From Thermodesulfobacteriota bacterium (GTDB taxonomy: Bacteria; Desulfobacterota; WTBG01; CAIYCZ01; CAIRTM01): a stretch of 39,418 bases of DNA. Under the pieces are notes generated by a model. It saw only the letters and a program-made list of their open reading frames with translations, searched no databases and was not told where the DNA came from. The DNA is taken from contig JANQGV010000075.1 in NCBI GenBank assembly GCA_028282925.1, forward strand, positions 1 through 39,418, written 5' to 3'. A program made the position numbers and the translations under genes. Below, piece after piece: positions 26,749 to 35,728 of this stretch. Within the stretch, counting starts at the first letter, position 1. Each line of letters begins with the position of its first letter.

Positions 26749-28299
26749 CTATTGCATTATCGCCTGTCTCAGCATACCGGTGCCTGCAGTAAGGCCGTTT
26801 ATAAAAGAAGTGCTTGCCCTCTGTTGAGCAGCCTTCCGGCAAAGGGCGCTTTCTTTCATATCATGATAACAGTTAAGCCAGGGGTGCCAGAAGCTGTTGG
26901 TCATATCAAGTCTGGCTGTTTCCGTGGCATATGGATTTGAATAATAGCTGTTCATAAGGGTCTCGGCCGACTCAATAGCCTGCAATACACCATCCAGCCC
27001 ATGTACATGCATTCCCTGCTCATAGCCGCATTTCCCGGCTGAATCAAAATCGCAATCATCAAGGAGTACCGTTCCCATGGTACGGTAGCAGGCGTTTTGT
27101 ACATCATCACATTCGTTTCTTAAACCGGCTTCGTGCTTAAACACAATGCCGAAATCATCAAAGTCTGATGACAGAATACGGCAGGTGCTGCTGAGTGGTT
27201 TTTTAAGCGAATGTCCAAAAAGAATATGCTCGGACACCATCATCACATCTTCAGGTATAATAGAGGTTTTACAGGCATAGCCTCTCCGGCAGTTCTGATC
27301 TTCTACACATGGGCTGCACTCATCGCTTCCCTGGATAATCCAGTGATTTTCTCCATAGGGACCGGTATGAAAAACATACGCCGGACCGAAGAAGAGAGCC
27401 AGGGTCCGGCAGTCTACGGCGGTAGCCATATGCATGGTGCCCGTATCGCCGGTGATCAGCAAATCGCTGCATTTCAGTACTGCAGCAAGTTCCTGGAGGG
27501 ATGTTTTATCGATGAAAGAATGAACCCTTGAAACCGATTGCGGACCAACGATACTCAAACCCCGTAAAAATTCCTGCTCCGTCGATCGATCTTCACCGGT
27601 GCCGAGCAGAAGAAGATGTATGTTTTTATACTGAAGCAACCTGTTCGCAAGCTCTACAAATGAGTCCACCGGCCATGTTCTCTGCGGGTGCCGTGATCCG
27701 AGTTGCAGTGCGATGCACATGCTGTCTTCAGGCATCAAGTGTACAAGTCTTTTAACCGTTTTTGCATGGCTGGCCGGGTTCACTGAAAAATATGTTTTTT
27801 TCGGGTGGTTGGCGGCGCGTCCGGCACAATAGTAAAAGTAATCCACCAGGTTAAAGGGTGCCAGACGGGCCTGGTCGAAAGTTGCATTAAAAAAAGAAAA
27901 CCATGGGTCTTTGGTAATGCTTCTGTCTGAATCGGCAAATCGATACCCGCGTACTGTTTCGGCCCGGGGAATGGAGCTAAGAGTGTTCGTCAATGCAGAA
28001 TAATTAAGGTTCACAAGTGTATCAAACACCTGCCCATGCAACTCACTGCAGGCATCATTAAGTACTTCATAGCGCTGCATCGTATCCTCGATTTCAAGCA
28101 TGCATCGCATAATTTTCCGTGAATCTATAGAGTAGCGGGTGTCCACATCGGGGCAGTGCCCGGCGGTTTCAACAACCCGTTCGTCGACAAGCACGCATAT
28201 TTCAGCTTCAGGGTGCTCCTTTTTTAATCCATGAAGCAACGGTGTTGTTTGCAGGAAATCACCCATACGGGCCATTTGTATTACCAGAATCCTATCCAT
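26749..28299 (-). CDS. Glycosyltransferase family 9 protein (second copy)
   Basis: The 516-residue protein is a diverged paralogue of the other GT9 protein. It has ILVIQMARMGDFLQTTPLLHG at the start, IALQLGSRHPQRTWP at 196-210 and LLITGDTGTMHMATAVD at 280-296. A four-cysteine motif C328-x2-C331-x5-C337-x5-C343 again follows HTGPYGE. The C-terminal region of about 165 residues has no recognised domain. It overlaps the upstream CgeB-like gene by 8 bases. The alternation Maf/CgeB-GT9-Maf/CgeB-GT9 suggests duplication of a two-gene unit. Likely a sugar transferase for the flagellar glycan; the sugar is unknown. Confidence 0.85.
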   Translation of the reverse strand: MDRILVIQMARMGDFLQTTPLLHGLKKEHPEAEICVLVDERVVETAGHCPDVDTRYSIDSRKIMRCMLEIEDTMQRYEVLNDACSELHGQVFDTLVNLNYSALTNTLSSIPRAETVRGYRFADSDRSITKDPWFSFFNATFDQARLAPFNLVDYFYYCAGRAANHPKKTYFSVNPASHAKTVKRLVHLMPEDSMCIALQLGSRHPQRTWPVDSFVELANRLLQYKNIHLLLLGTGEDRSTEQEFLRGLSIVGPQSVSRVHSFIDKTSLQELAAVLKCSDLLITGDTGTMHMATAVDCRTLALFFGPAYVFHTGPYGENHWIIQGSDECSPCVEDQNCRRGYACKTSIIPEDVMMVSEHILFGHSLKKPLSSTCRILSSDFDDFGIVFKHEAGLRNECDDVQNACYRTMGTVLLDDCDFDSAGKCGYEQGMHVHGLDGVLQAIESAETLMNSYYSNPYATETARLDMTNSFWHPWLNCYHDMKESALCRKAAQQRASTSFINGLTAGTGMLRQAIMQ

Positions 28300-30079
28300 A
28301 GATGCGGGCCATAAAGCTTGTTACTATTTGCAAGCGATGAATATACGTATGTTCATTCATAACCCGCTTGTACGCATTTGCAATAATACGCTCGCGGGCT
28401 GCATCATTTTCAAGATAATAGCGAACCAGCTCCGGTATTTCTTCCGGGTCTTTAAAGCACACTAGTTCTGAACCGATTTCAAAAGCATTTTCGAGTTGTT
28501 CGCGGTAATCGGTAAGAATAAAACCACCGCAAGCCGGTACGTCGAATACACGCTGGTTGAATCCCCGTTTCATCTGCGCACTGGTGGTATTGAAATTAAT
28601 GGTGCAGACATTATAAAAACCGGGCAGCTCGTCATAGTAGTTCAGCTCATCATGGATAACGGTTTGACCGTTTACAAGTGTATGCCAGCCGGGATCTCCA
28701 AAAATATGCGGCCTGAATGGATACAGTTTTTTAATACAGTCCAGACGATACTGCTGGGTAGCCATCCAGGTAACAGCCGGTTCAAAAGCTTTACGATGAG
28801 TATGCATGTACATTTCGTATAGCGCCCGCTGTGAAGGGCTTAAGGTAAGGGTGATATTCTCCAGCAATTTCTCGGCAGACAGGGAGTACTGGCCTGCAAT
28901 GGTGTACAAAAGATCGAGGGCTGTTTCGGAATCAGGTAATTCCTGAACACATTCAGTTATACTGTTTATCCAGGAACTGCCCACAAAGCCCACCTCACAC
29001 TGCAAATGGCGCACGGGGTTATCTGCCGAAGGTATTTTCCTGAATATGGTAGGGTCGGTTGCCAAAGGCAATGGGCAAATGTGCTCAAAACCCCGGTGCT
29101 TCATGTCGTTGATATAGTCGGTATCCCACATAAAAACACACAAGTAGGGCGAAACCTGTTTCTCAAAATCTTCAAGAATAAAAAGCGGGTTGTCGACAAA
29201 CCAGGATGCATACGGCATCTCAATGTCGTCAAAAAGTTGCGTTAGGATACCTTCACGATCAAAACCCAGGTGATTAACCGTTAAAATAAAATCGGGCTTA
29301 AAGGAGAGTATTTCATACAAGAGCTTTTCTATAACATTCCGGTCGCCGCCCTGTTTCAAATCGTCCTGCAAAATAATGGTTTTTGTGTTGTGCCCCAAAT
29401 GTTTGAGCGACTGGATTATTTCAGCCAGCAAATAGTACTTGCTGTGCAACACCAGGATGTTCAGTTGTTCCTGCTTGAACTTACGGTACCGGAGTTTTGC
29501 CATGGTGTCGGCTGAACCGATGTCCTGCAGTTGCCGCTGAACGGAATCATAAAACGAATTGTAGGCTCTGACGGTCGGCATGTGCGACAGTACTCTTAAT
29601 TGTTTCAAATTATGCTGCACCTGCAGGCGTGATATTGCATTAATCACCTCACTGCAACTGTTGCTGCAGATAAAAAAAACGTCCTGCCCGTTTGTTATTT
29701 CACGAATATCTCTTCTGTTAAACAGTTCGTGTAACAATCCTGCATTTTGTTCAACAACGATTACCGGCCCCTGAAATGTACCGGTTAACGCTGCAAGGTG
29801 ATATCCGAAACCAGCGCCCAGCACGACCGGCAACTCATTATGCCGGAGCGAAACGCCTTCGGCGAATGTACGTGCTTCGGCGACCGGGTTTACCGAGCTG
29901 TGCAGTGAAACCCACTTCCCGTTTTCAGACAGCACACGGGGTATTTCATGTCCGTCCTTTGCCGTTGCAACAGAAACCGTGCCTGCTGCCGCCGACGAAA
30001 GGATAGTTTCCAGTTGCGCCGGGACTATGCACGAGTGCAAAATTTCCAGATTTTCTTTAAGAATTCTGGCATTCGGCAT
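28292..30079 (-). CDS. Maf-N-like/CgeB-like glycosyltransferase fusion (copy 2)
   Basis: The 595-residue protein repeats the Maf-N plus CgeB-like architecture. ELPVVLGAGFGYHLAALTG and PVIVVEQNAGLLHELF form the Rossmann-like part. YASWFVDNPLFILEDFE, CPLPLATDPTIFR, FDVPACGGFILTDYREQ and VMNEHTYIHRLQ mark the GT part. The ATG at 30079 is chosen: AGGA stands 8 bases upstream, and it overlaps the TPR gene by only 23 bases, whereas the longer frame needs a TTG at 30106. It is followed by a GT9 gene with an 8-base overlap. The function is inferred as flagellin glycosylation. Confidence 0.78.
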   Translation of the reverse strand: MPNARILKENLEILHSCIVPAQLETILSSAAAGTVSVATAKDGHEIPRVLSENGKWVSLHSSVNPVAEARTFAEGVSLRHNELPVVLGAGFGYHLAALTGTFQGPVIVVEQNAGLLHELFNRRDIREITNGQDVFFICSNSCSEVINAISRLQVQHNLKQLRVLSHMPTVRAYNSFYDSVQRQLQDIGSADTMAKLRYRKFKQEQLNILVLHSKYYLLAEIIQSLKHLGHNTKTIILQDDLKQGGDRNVIEKLLYEILSFKPDFILTVNHLGFDREGILTQLFDDIEMPYASWFVDNPLFILEDFEKQVSPYLCVFMWDTDYINDMKHRGFEHICPLPLATDPTIFRKIPSADNPVRHLQCEVGFVGSSWINSITECVQELPDSETALDLLYTIAGQYSLSAEKLLENITLTLSPSQRALYEMYMHTHRKAFEPAVTWMATQQYRLDCIKKLYPFRPHIFGDPGWHTLVNGQTVIHDELNYYDELPGFYNVCTINFNTTSAQMKRGFNQRVFDVPACGGFILTDYREQLENAFEIGSELVCFKDPEEIPELVRYYLENDAARERIIANAYKRVMNEHTYIHRLQIVTSFMARIYG

Positions 30080-30674
30080 ATGTACATTCCTGGTGAACCT
30101 CTTCAAGTGCCCTCATGAGATCGTTTGCGTCAGGGTGTTCAGGCTCGAAAATAAATATTTTTTCCAGGCACTCACGGCATTCATGATATCTTTTTTGTTT
30201 GAAATATGTTCCTGCCAGGCAATACAAAATTTTCATATTTCCGGGATACAGATCCAGGTATTTATTCAGGTATGTAACGGCCACTTCAAGCTCGCCGAGA
30301 GCATAGGCACTTTTCATTAAGCCCATCAGGGTTGTCAGACTTGTGGGATTAATGTCCATCGATTTCTGATATGTTTTCAAGCCTTCAGGAACATCACCCG
30401 AATTGGTAATGGCCATAGCGAGACCGGTCAGGGCTTTATCATTGTTGGGGTTTTTATCGATGGCCTTGTTGAAATAGTATTTTGCTTCATCCAGGTTGTT
30501 TTTTTGCATAACAGCCACACCAAGGCCGATAAAGGGTCGCTCACTTTGAGGTTCGAACCTGCAAGCTGTTTCAAAATGCACGATAGCCTCATCGATGTTG
30601 CCGATCTGGGTATAGCATTCGCCGAGTTCCTGATAGATTTCAAAAGGTACATTTTCGGACATATTTTGTTCCAT
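30057..30674 (-). CDS. TPR-repeat protein
   Basis: The 205-residue protein is made of about five tetratricopeptide repeats, for example YQELGECYTQIGNIDEAIVHF, ALTGLAMAITNSGDVPEGLKTY and LYCLAGTYFKQKRYHECREC. There is no signal peptide. The ATG at 30674 is favoured by an AAGGGGAG site 7 bases upstream; an in-frame ATG at 30704 overlaps the preceding gene and has no such site. TPR proteins in glycosylation loci often serve as scaffolds or acceptor-recognition subunits. It sits between the four-domain transferase and a CgeB-like gene and overlaps the latter. Its exact role is unknown. Confidence 0.85.
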   Translation of the reverse strand: MEQNMSENVPFEIYQELGECYTQIGNIDEAIVHFETACRFEPQSERPFIGLGVAVMQKNNLDEAKYYFNKAIDKNPNNDKALTGLAMAITNSGDVPEGLKTYQKSMDINPTSLTTLMGLMKSAYALGELEVAVTYLNKYLDLYPGNMKILYCLAGTYFKQKRYHECRECLEKIFIFEPEHPDANDLMRALEEVHQECTYAECQNS

Positions 30675-30696
30675 GGGTCTTCTCCCCTTAAAATAG

Positions 30697-33672
30697 TTAT
30701 GCAATTTTTCTTTTTGCCTGATTCAGCAAATCAATGGCCCCATTAAAATTTTTTTCTTTTTTCATCAAACGGGCTTCTGCAAGAAGATCCGCAGCACTCG
30801 GTCCGGGATCCGCCTGTCCCTGTGCATTTTCAAACAGCATGCTTGTTTCTTCTTTTGTTATCATATATTTTGCCTGTTCAAGGACCTCGATAACCTTATG
30901 GTATTCCGCATCTTTTTTATGCTGCTTCGCTGTTGCAATAAAATTCTGCAGTTCATTTTCAAAAAGCTTTTGTTCCAGTGGTGCGTTGGTAATGCGACTT
31001 ACAGGATGTGTACATAACAGACTTTTAGCCTTTTCCAGCAACTCTACGGCCCTGTGAAAGTCTTTTTCCTTCTTATATGTAAGGGCTTCTGCAAGAAGTG
31101 CCGCTGCTGTATTCGGCATTGCGGTTGGAACTTCTTCTGTATGCTTCTCAGCAGGATATGTATTTTCAGTAAGTACGGGTTCGTGCAGTTTTTCACAATG
31201 GGGTTTCAGAGGTTCCCTTTCAATTCCGACATCTTCAGGTTCAATAGCAAACACTTCAAGTGCATGCCACATTGTGAATCCTGCCTGAACGACTTTTTGT
31301 CCAAGTTGTACAAATGCCTGATCAACGTCGACATTCTCCGGCAATAATCCTGTTTTTTGGAAAATATCCCTGGATATCATAATACACGGGCCGCTGATGT
31401 GATCGCTTGCGAGATCATTACCCATGAGACAATAGTTAAAAAACTCCTGAATACCGTGAAGACCGGCTGGAATTTTCCCGCTCTCATCAAGGTCCAGTAT
31501 CTGCCGGTACGGTTCCCTGCTGGACAGGGCTTTTACCGCACCTGCATCAGGATGAAACAAAAAATAGTTGTACATCCACTGCAACCAGCGGTCGGGAAGT
31601 GCAATGCGCGGTTTAAAACAGACCAGCATGCTGCCCCGGGAACATTGAAATGCCGTGTTTAAAGCACCGGAAGTTACGCTCGGCACATCGATCCAGTCGG
31701 CGATACTTTGAAGGGAGCCGCTACAGTCAAACGGACGCGGTCCGATACAGATTATTTCTATGGACACCCCTTTATTCAGAGAGGTAATCATATCAACAGC
31801 GTGCTCCACCTCTACCAGTGAAGGTGCCCGGTCCCATGGAATAATCACGCTGAAATCAACGTTTTTCAGCCTGGTCTGCTCTCCGGAGTGTGCAAGCTTC
31901 ATTATTTCATCGGCTGCCCGTTTGGCGCAGTCGCCGTCGACGGCACAGTTCAGCATGTCGGCATACTTCCTGCGCTTGGCGCTGTATTCCTCCGGGTCAA
32001 GCAGCGACAGCTTTACCGCCAGCTTCATTTCTTCAACGGTTGATACTTCAATTGCCGCATCACGCACTGTATGCTCGATATCACTGGGGTCATAATGAAT
32101 ATACTGTTTCATCAGCGGGTTATTGAAAAGGACCACCGGTTTATCAAGGAGCATGAATTCAACGTAGGCCGAAGAAACATCACTGATCATCACATCTGCA
32201 CACACCATTGCATGGTGATAATCTTCATTGTCCACCAGCACAACATTTTCATTGGCTTCGGCGCAGTGTTCATAAAGCCGTACCCATTCATCGCCGGTCA
32301 TGCCGTGCAGCTTGATAAGCACGGTTGTTGAAGCATCGGTTATTTCAGCTATTCGATCTTTTACACAGGGAATGGCGCTCAGATCTTCATTAAAGGTCGG
32401 AGCGAAAAGCACAATCGTATGTTCCGGATCAACACCATACTTTGTTTTGAAATTATCGATTTCGTGTTTGGTGCAACGGTACTGCACGTCGGATTTAATA
32501 AACCCGGTAACGGCAATGGGAGTGTATACATTTTTTTGCAGTTCCTGTTTATGCCACTCTCCCGGTACACATATTAAATCTGCATGATTTTCCCTGCGGA
32601 CGATGGGCTTGTCGGTATAGTAAAAACCCTTGCTGATCAAACCATGCCCCACAGTTACAATCTTTTTACAATGGCGGACTTCATAGAATGTTGAATCCGC
32701 CACTACGCATATATCGGCCTCGAAATCTGATGCCGTTGGGTAAAAAGTTGTTTTGTGCTTGAGCCTGCGTATCTCATCCGGCGCTATGCCGACACCGGGT
32801 TGTCCGCGTTCCGCTTTTATGTAGGGCGGAGACGAAAAGGCCAGTTCAGCATCGTAGTGCTGTGCTATATAGTCATGTACGGGTTCCAGAAAGGGAACAT
32901 GTAAATTACGTTCGACATAAAAAAGAATCCTGGGACGATGTCCCATTTCGGCCTGGTCGATGGCCCGAGCTATTGTGTTTTTGGCGTCGATAAAATCCTC
33001 TGGGAAATCAATTTCAATACAGGGCAGATCAGTGATATCAACCGCAGTCAGTTGAACATCTTCGGTAAGATAATCAAGGGCTGCCTCAAAATAACGCTCA
33101 TTGCCGCCGGGTTCGTCATGTACCCGTTGCAGGGCACGAGCAAACGATTCGCACATAGTGGCCGAAAATTTTGCAATACCGATAAACTCTCCGTAGGTTG
33201 TTGCCGGATCATACTGCTTGCCGATGCGCTGAATTTTCGTATCGTCGAGCACTACTTTTACTTCCTCGTCGCCACACTGCTTGCGGATAACAGCCAGGGC
33301 GTTTTCTTTATGAGCGTAAAAGAGCCTGCGGGTCAACTCCTGTGGGAATAGGACATCGGCATTCATGTACATGAAATCATCATTCATTTCATGCCGAGCG
33401 AGCCACAGTGAAAAAGCGGTGTTGGTAGTATCGAATTCCCGGTTTTCAATAAAGGTAAAGATGATATCTGTATATCGCCGGGTATGTTCGATGATGACCT
33501 CTTTTTCAAAGCCCACTACCATCACAATTTCGGTAATACCAAGTGCCCGAACCGATTCGATCTGGTAATCGAGCAGTGTTTTACCCCCGAAGGAAAGCAT
33601 GCACTTTGGAAGGTTGTTCGAGTATTCAGCCAACCGTCTCCCCCGTCCTGCTGCCAGTATAATTGCTTTCAT
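30697..33672 (-). CDS. Four-part nucleotidyltransferase / CDP-glycerol-phosphotransferase-like / GT2-like / helical-repeat protein
   Basis: The 991-residue protein joins parts rarely seen together. Residues 1-245 are a LicC/inositol-phosphate-cytidylyltransferase-like domain (AIILAAGRGRRL, PKCMLSFGGKTLL, ENREFDTTNTAFSLWLA, NADVLF). Residues about 247-595 resemble CDP-glycerol glycerophosphotransferases (GHGLISKGFYY at 342-352, FAPTFNED, IKLHG, CADVMISDVSSAYVEFMLLDKPVV). Residues about 605-840 are GT2-like (DFSVIIPWDRAPSLVEVEHA, ISGPCIMISRDIFQKTG). From about 880, two TPR-like repeats occur (LLAEALTYKKEKDFHRAVELL, LLAEARLMKKEKNFNGAIDLL). The first two domains could activate and transfer an alcohol phosphate. 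It lies 14 bases after gpsA. The substrate is unproven. Confidence 0.85.
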   Translation of the reverse strand: MKAIILAAGRGRRLAEYSNNLPKCMLSFGGKTLLDYQIESVRALGITEIVMVVGFEKEVIIEHTRRYTDIIFTFIENREFDTTNTAFSLWLARHEMNDDFMYMNADVLFPQELTRRLFYAHKENALAVIRKQCGDEEVKVVLDDTKIQRIGKQYDPATTYGEFIGIAKFSATMCESFARALQRVHDEPGGNERYFEAALDYLTEDVQLTAVDITDLPCIEIDFPEDFIDAKNTIARAIDQAEMGHRPRILFYVERNLHVPFLEPVHDYIAQHYDAELAFSSPPYIKAERGQPGVGIAPDEIRRLKHKTTFYPTASDFEADICVVADSTFYEVRHCKKIVTVGHGLISKGFYYTDKPIVRRENHADLICVPGEWHKQELQKNVYTPIAVTGFIKSDVQYRCTKHEIDNFKTKYGVDPEHTIVLFAPTFNEDLSAIPCVKDRIAEITDASTTVLIKLHGMTGDEWVRLYEHCAEANENVVLVDNEDYHHAMVCADVMISDVSSAYVEFMLLDKPVVLFNNPLMKQYIHYDPSDIEHTVRDAAIEVSTVEEMKLAVKLSLLDPEEYSAKRRKYADMLNCAVDGDCAKRAADEIMKLAHSGEQTRLKNVDFSVIIPWDRAPSLVEVEHAVDMITSLNKGVSIEIICIGPRPFDCSGSLQSIADWIDVPSVTSGALNTAFQCSRGSMLVCFKPRIALPDRWLQWMYNYFLFHPDAGAVKALSSREPYRQILDLDESGKIPAGLHGIQEFFNYCLMGNDLASDHISGPCIMISRDIFQKTGLLPENVDVDQAFVQLGQKVVQAGFTMWHALEVFAIEPEDVGIEREPLKPHCEKLHEPVLTENTYPAEKHTEEVPTAMPNTAAALLAEALTYKKEKDFHRAVELLEKAKSLLCTHPVSRITNAPLEQKLFENELQNFIATAKQHKKDAEYHKVIEVLEQAKYMITKEETSMLFENAQGQADPGPSAADLLAEARLMKKEKNFNGAIDLLNQAKRKIA

Positions 33673-33686
33673 GTACGCCCTCGTCC

Positions 33687-34664
33687 TTAATGATTCTTAT
33701 ACTGTGTTAAACAATTAATAAACGTGTGCGGTAAATGACCGTTCGGCTCGAAAATTATCTTAGCGATGGCGGCAAAAAGCGGAATCGGCATATTCAAATC
33801 GTCCAGGTCGGAAATGGTTTTCGCCATTTGTACTCCCTCCACAACCATACCGACCTCCTGCAATGCAGCTTCGCGGTCCATTCCTTTACCCAGCATGTAC
33901 CCGAATCTCCTGTTTCGGCTGTCTTTACTCAGGCATGTCGCTATAAGATCCCCCAGGCCGGCAATGCCGTAAACCGTCTTTGAGGAAATCCCCAGAAACC
34001 CTGAAATGTCGGCGAATTCCTGCAGGCCGTACGTAACAATCAGGCTCATAAAATTGTTGCCCAGATCAAGACCGTCCGCTATGCCGACCCCGATTGCAAT
34101 AATACCTTTAAGCGAAGCACACAGTTCAACACCCTTGACATCACTGCTGATCTCAAAAGCCAGGTGTTTGTTTCTGATGGTTTTTGCAACCTTTGAAACG
34201 GCACCCAGGTCCTTCGATGCCAGAACGGCTTTAGCCGGTTTACCCTCGGCTATTTCCCGGGCAATGTTCGGTCCGGTCATGATCACAACCGGCGTTTTGG
34301 GCAACTCGTCCTGAATAACCTCACTCATGGTTTTAAAAGATGTATGCTCGAACCCCTTGGAGACACACATAACCGTCTGACCGTTTATAACGCCTGAGAG
34401 TTCTCTGGAAATGCTGCGCACCTGGTGCGATGGCACGGCAATCACCAGTAAATCATCATGCCCGATGGATTCACCGAATTTGGGCAGCGCATGTATTCCG
34501 TCCGGCAAAGGTATGCCTTTCAGATACGTACTGTTCTCCCTGCAGGTATTTATGGCGCCGGCTTTTGCATCGGAGGTGGTCCATAAAGAAACCTCTTGAT
34601 TTTCCGAAAAAATACAGGAAAGCGTCGTTCCCCAATTACCGGCACCAATTACAATTGTCTTCAT
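33687..34664 (-). CDS. gpsA: Glycerol-3-phosphate dehydrogenase [NAD(P)+]
   Basis: The 325-residue protein is GpsA. Its N-terminal dinucleotide fold has VIGAGNWGTTLS; family motifs are LVIAVPSHQVR, VSKGFEH, VIMTGPNIARE, the catalytic-lysine region SSDVKGVELCASLKGIIAIG and GLGDLIATC. It reduces dihydroxyacetone phosphate to sn-glycerol-3-phosphate, the precursor for phospholipids and for CDP-glycerol. It is usually a housekeeping gene. Here it heads a sigma-54-like transcription unit and directly precedes the CDP-glycerol-phosphotransferase-like gene, suggesting dedicated precursor supply. Whether it is the only gpsA in the genome is unknown. All family motifs seem intact. Confidence 0.95.
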   Translation of the reverse strand: MKTIVIGAGNWGTTLSCIFSENQEVSLWTTSDAKAGAINTCRENSTYLKGIPLPDGIHALPKFGESIGHDDLLVIAVPSHQVRSISRELSGVINGQTVMCVSKGFEHTSFKTMSEVIQDELPKTPVVIMTGPNIAREIAEGKPAKAVLASKDLGAVSKVAKTIRNKHLAFEISSDVKGVELCASLKGIIAIGVGIADGLDLGNNFMSLIVTYGLQEFADISGFLGISSKTVYGIAGLGDLIATCLSKDSRNRRFGYMLGKGMDREAALQEVGMVVEGVQMAKTISDLDDLNMPIPLFAAIAKIIFEPNGHLPHTFINCLTQYKNH

Positions 34665-34710
34665 AGGTAACCTGTTTCTTCAGTTATTAGAACCATTCGA
34701 CAAAATAAAT

Positions 34711-34726
34711 TGCAATTATTGTGCCG
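34711..34726 (-). promoter_or_regulatory. Sigma-54-like promoter for gpsA and the downstream glycosylation genes
   Basis: On the minus strand CGGC-ACAATAA-TTGCA (34726-34711) matches TGGCAC-N5-TTGCA with exact spacing and only the first T changed among the core positions. The predicted start near 34700 leaves about 36 nt to the gpsA ATG. Confidence 0.6.
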
Positions 34727-34890
34727 CATATTTAACATTGTATTTTCAATAACTTAGGTAATACGGGAGAAAAAACAGGTTTAAAAAAGCGGATGAAACT
34801 GCCTCGGGGAGGAAAAAGTTAACCAACAGCAACTGCGTGTATAACAGACGGTTTTTCAAGGCCTTGTTGCAGCCTGGGCCCTATTCCGGT

Positions 34891-35688
34891 TCAGACGGCT
34901 TTTTTTACGTTATTCTTTGCGGCTGCCGAGCAGCGCTGCTGATACTCAAAGCCGCTTAAATGGTCAACATAACATCTGTGCCATTGCACCGCTTTGAGGG
35001 CCCGGGCATTGAGGGCCATAATGTATGATACCGATTCAAGGGGCTGCAGCAGGTTGACCAGGTGATAGGGCATTGCCAGAAACAGATCGCGGGTACACAA
35101 CCATGCCCCTCCATATGCTTCAACCGGATGCGAGGTGATATAGTATTTATGTTTGCGGGGCCGTTTTTGCAGACTTTCATAAAATTTCAGTCCGTTTTTT
35201 TGACCAACGGCATAGGCAACATATTTTTCACCCTTGGAAATCACAGGGACACCCCGCCCCGGTATCCCCTGTTCAAACACCTTTTCTATTCTGACCGGGC
35301 TGATAAAGGTTTGTTTGTCCAGCAGACCGCAATCTATGTGGATGTCTTCAAAATGAACCACATGGTCCGCCTCGGTATAGAAAATATAATCCGCCGGTAT
35401 GCTTTTTTTATGCACAAGCTGTTGCATCCCTATTAAACTGTAGCTCGGCAGAAATTTCGGGCTGACCACATCCTGCATGTAGTACACATTCGTCCGTTCA
35501 TAGCGCTTGTTGACCCTGCGTAAATCGTCGCGCATGCAAACCGATATCAATATTTTTTCAAAATACTGCAAACAACTGGCAACGGTATCGTCAAGGTACT
35601 GTAAACGGTTTTTCCGCAAACTGTGTCCGCTGTACGATTCATTTTTACCGCCATAATACGGTATGATGCATATACTGTTTTTCAACAT
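34891..35688 (-). CDS. GT-A-fold glycosyltransferase-like protein
   Basis: This protein opens with MLKNSICIIPYYGGKNESYS and contains DYIFYTEADHVVHFEDI, where an acidic EAD stretch resembles the metal-binding DxD region of GT-A glycosyltransferases, and HPVEAYGGAWLCTRDLF, which resembles an acceptor-binding segment. I do not recognise the exact family. The ATG at 35688, 41 bases after the preceding stop, is preferred; a longer frame would start at a TTG (35790) deep inside that gene. This gives 265 residues. It is flanked by a CgeB-like gene and the gpsA promoter and is probably the last gene of the first glycosylation transcript. Confidence 0.65.
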   Translation of the reverse strand: MLKNSICIIPYYGGKNESYSGHSLRKNRLQYLDDTVASCLQYFEKILISVCMRDDLRRVNKRYERTNVYYMQDVVSPKFLPSYSLIGMQQLVHKKSIPADYIFYTEADHVVHFEDIHIDCGLLDKQTFISPVRIEKVFEQGIPGRGVPVISKGEKYVAYAVGQKNGLKFYESLQKRPRKHKYYITSHPVEAYGGAWLCTRDLFLAMPYHLVNLLQPLESVSYIMALNARALKAVQWHRCYVDHLSGFEYQQRCSAAAKNNVKKAV

Positions 35689-35728
35689 TTCAGGTATCTC
35701 TGCTCCAACCGGTTTTGGTATCCGAAGG

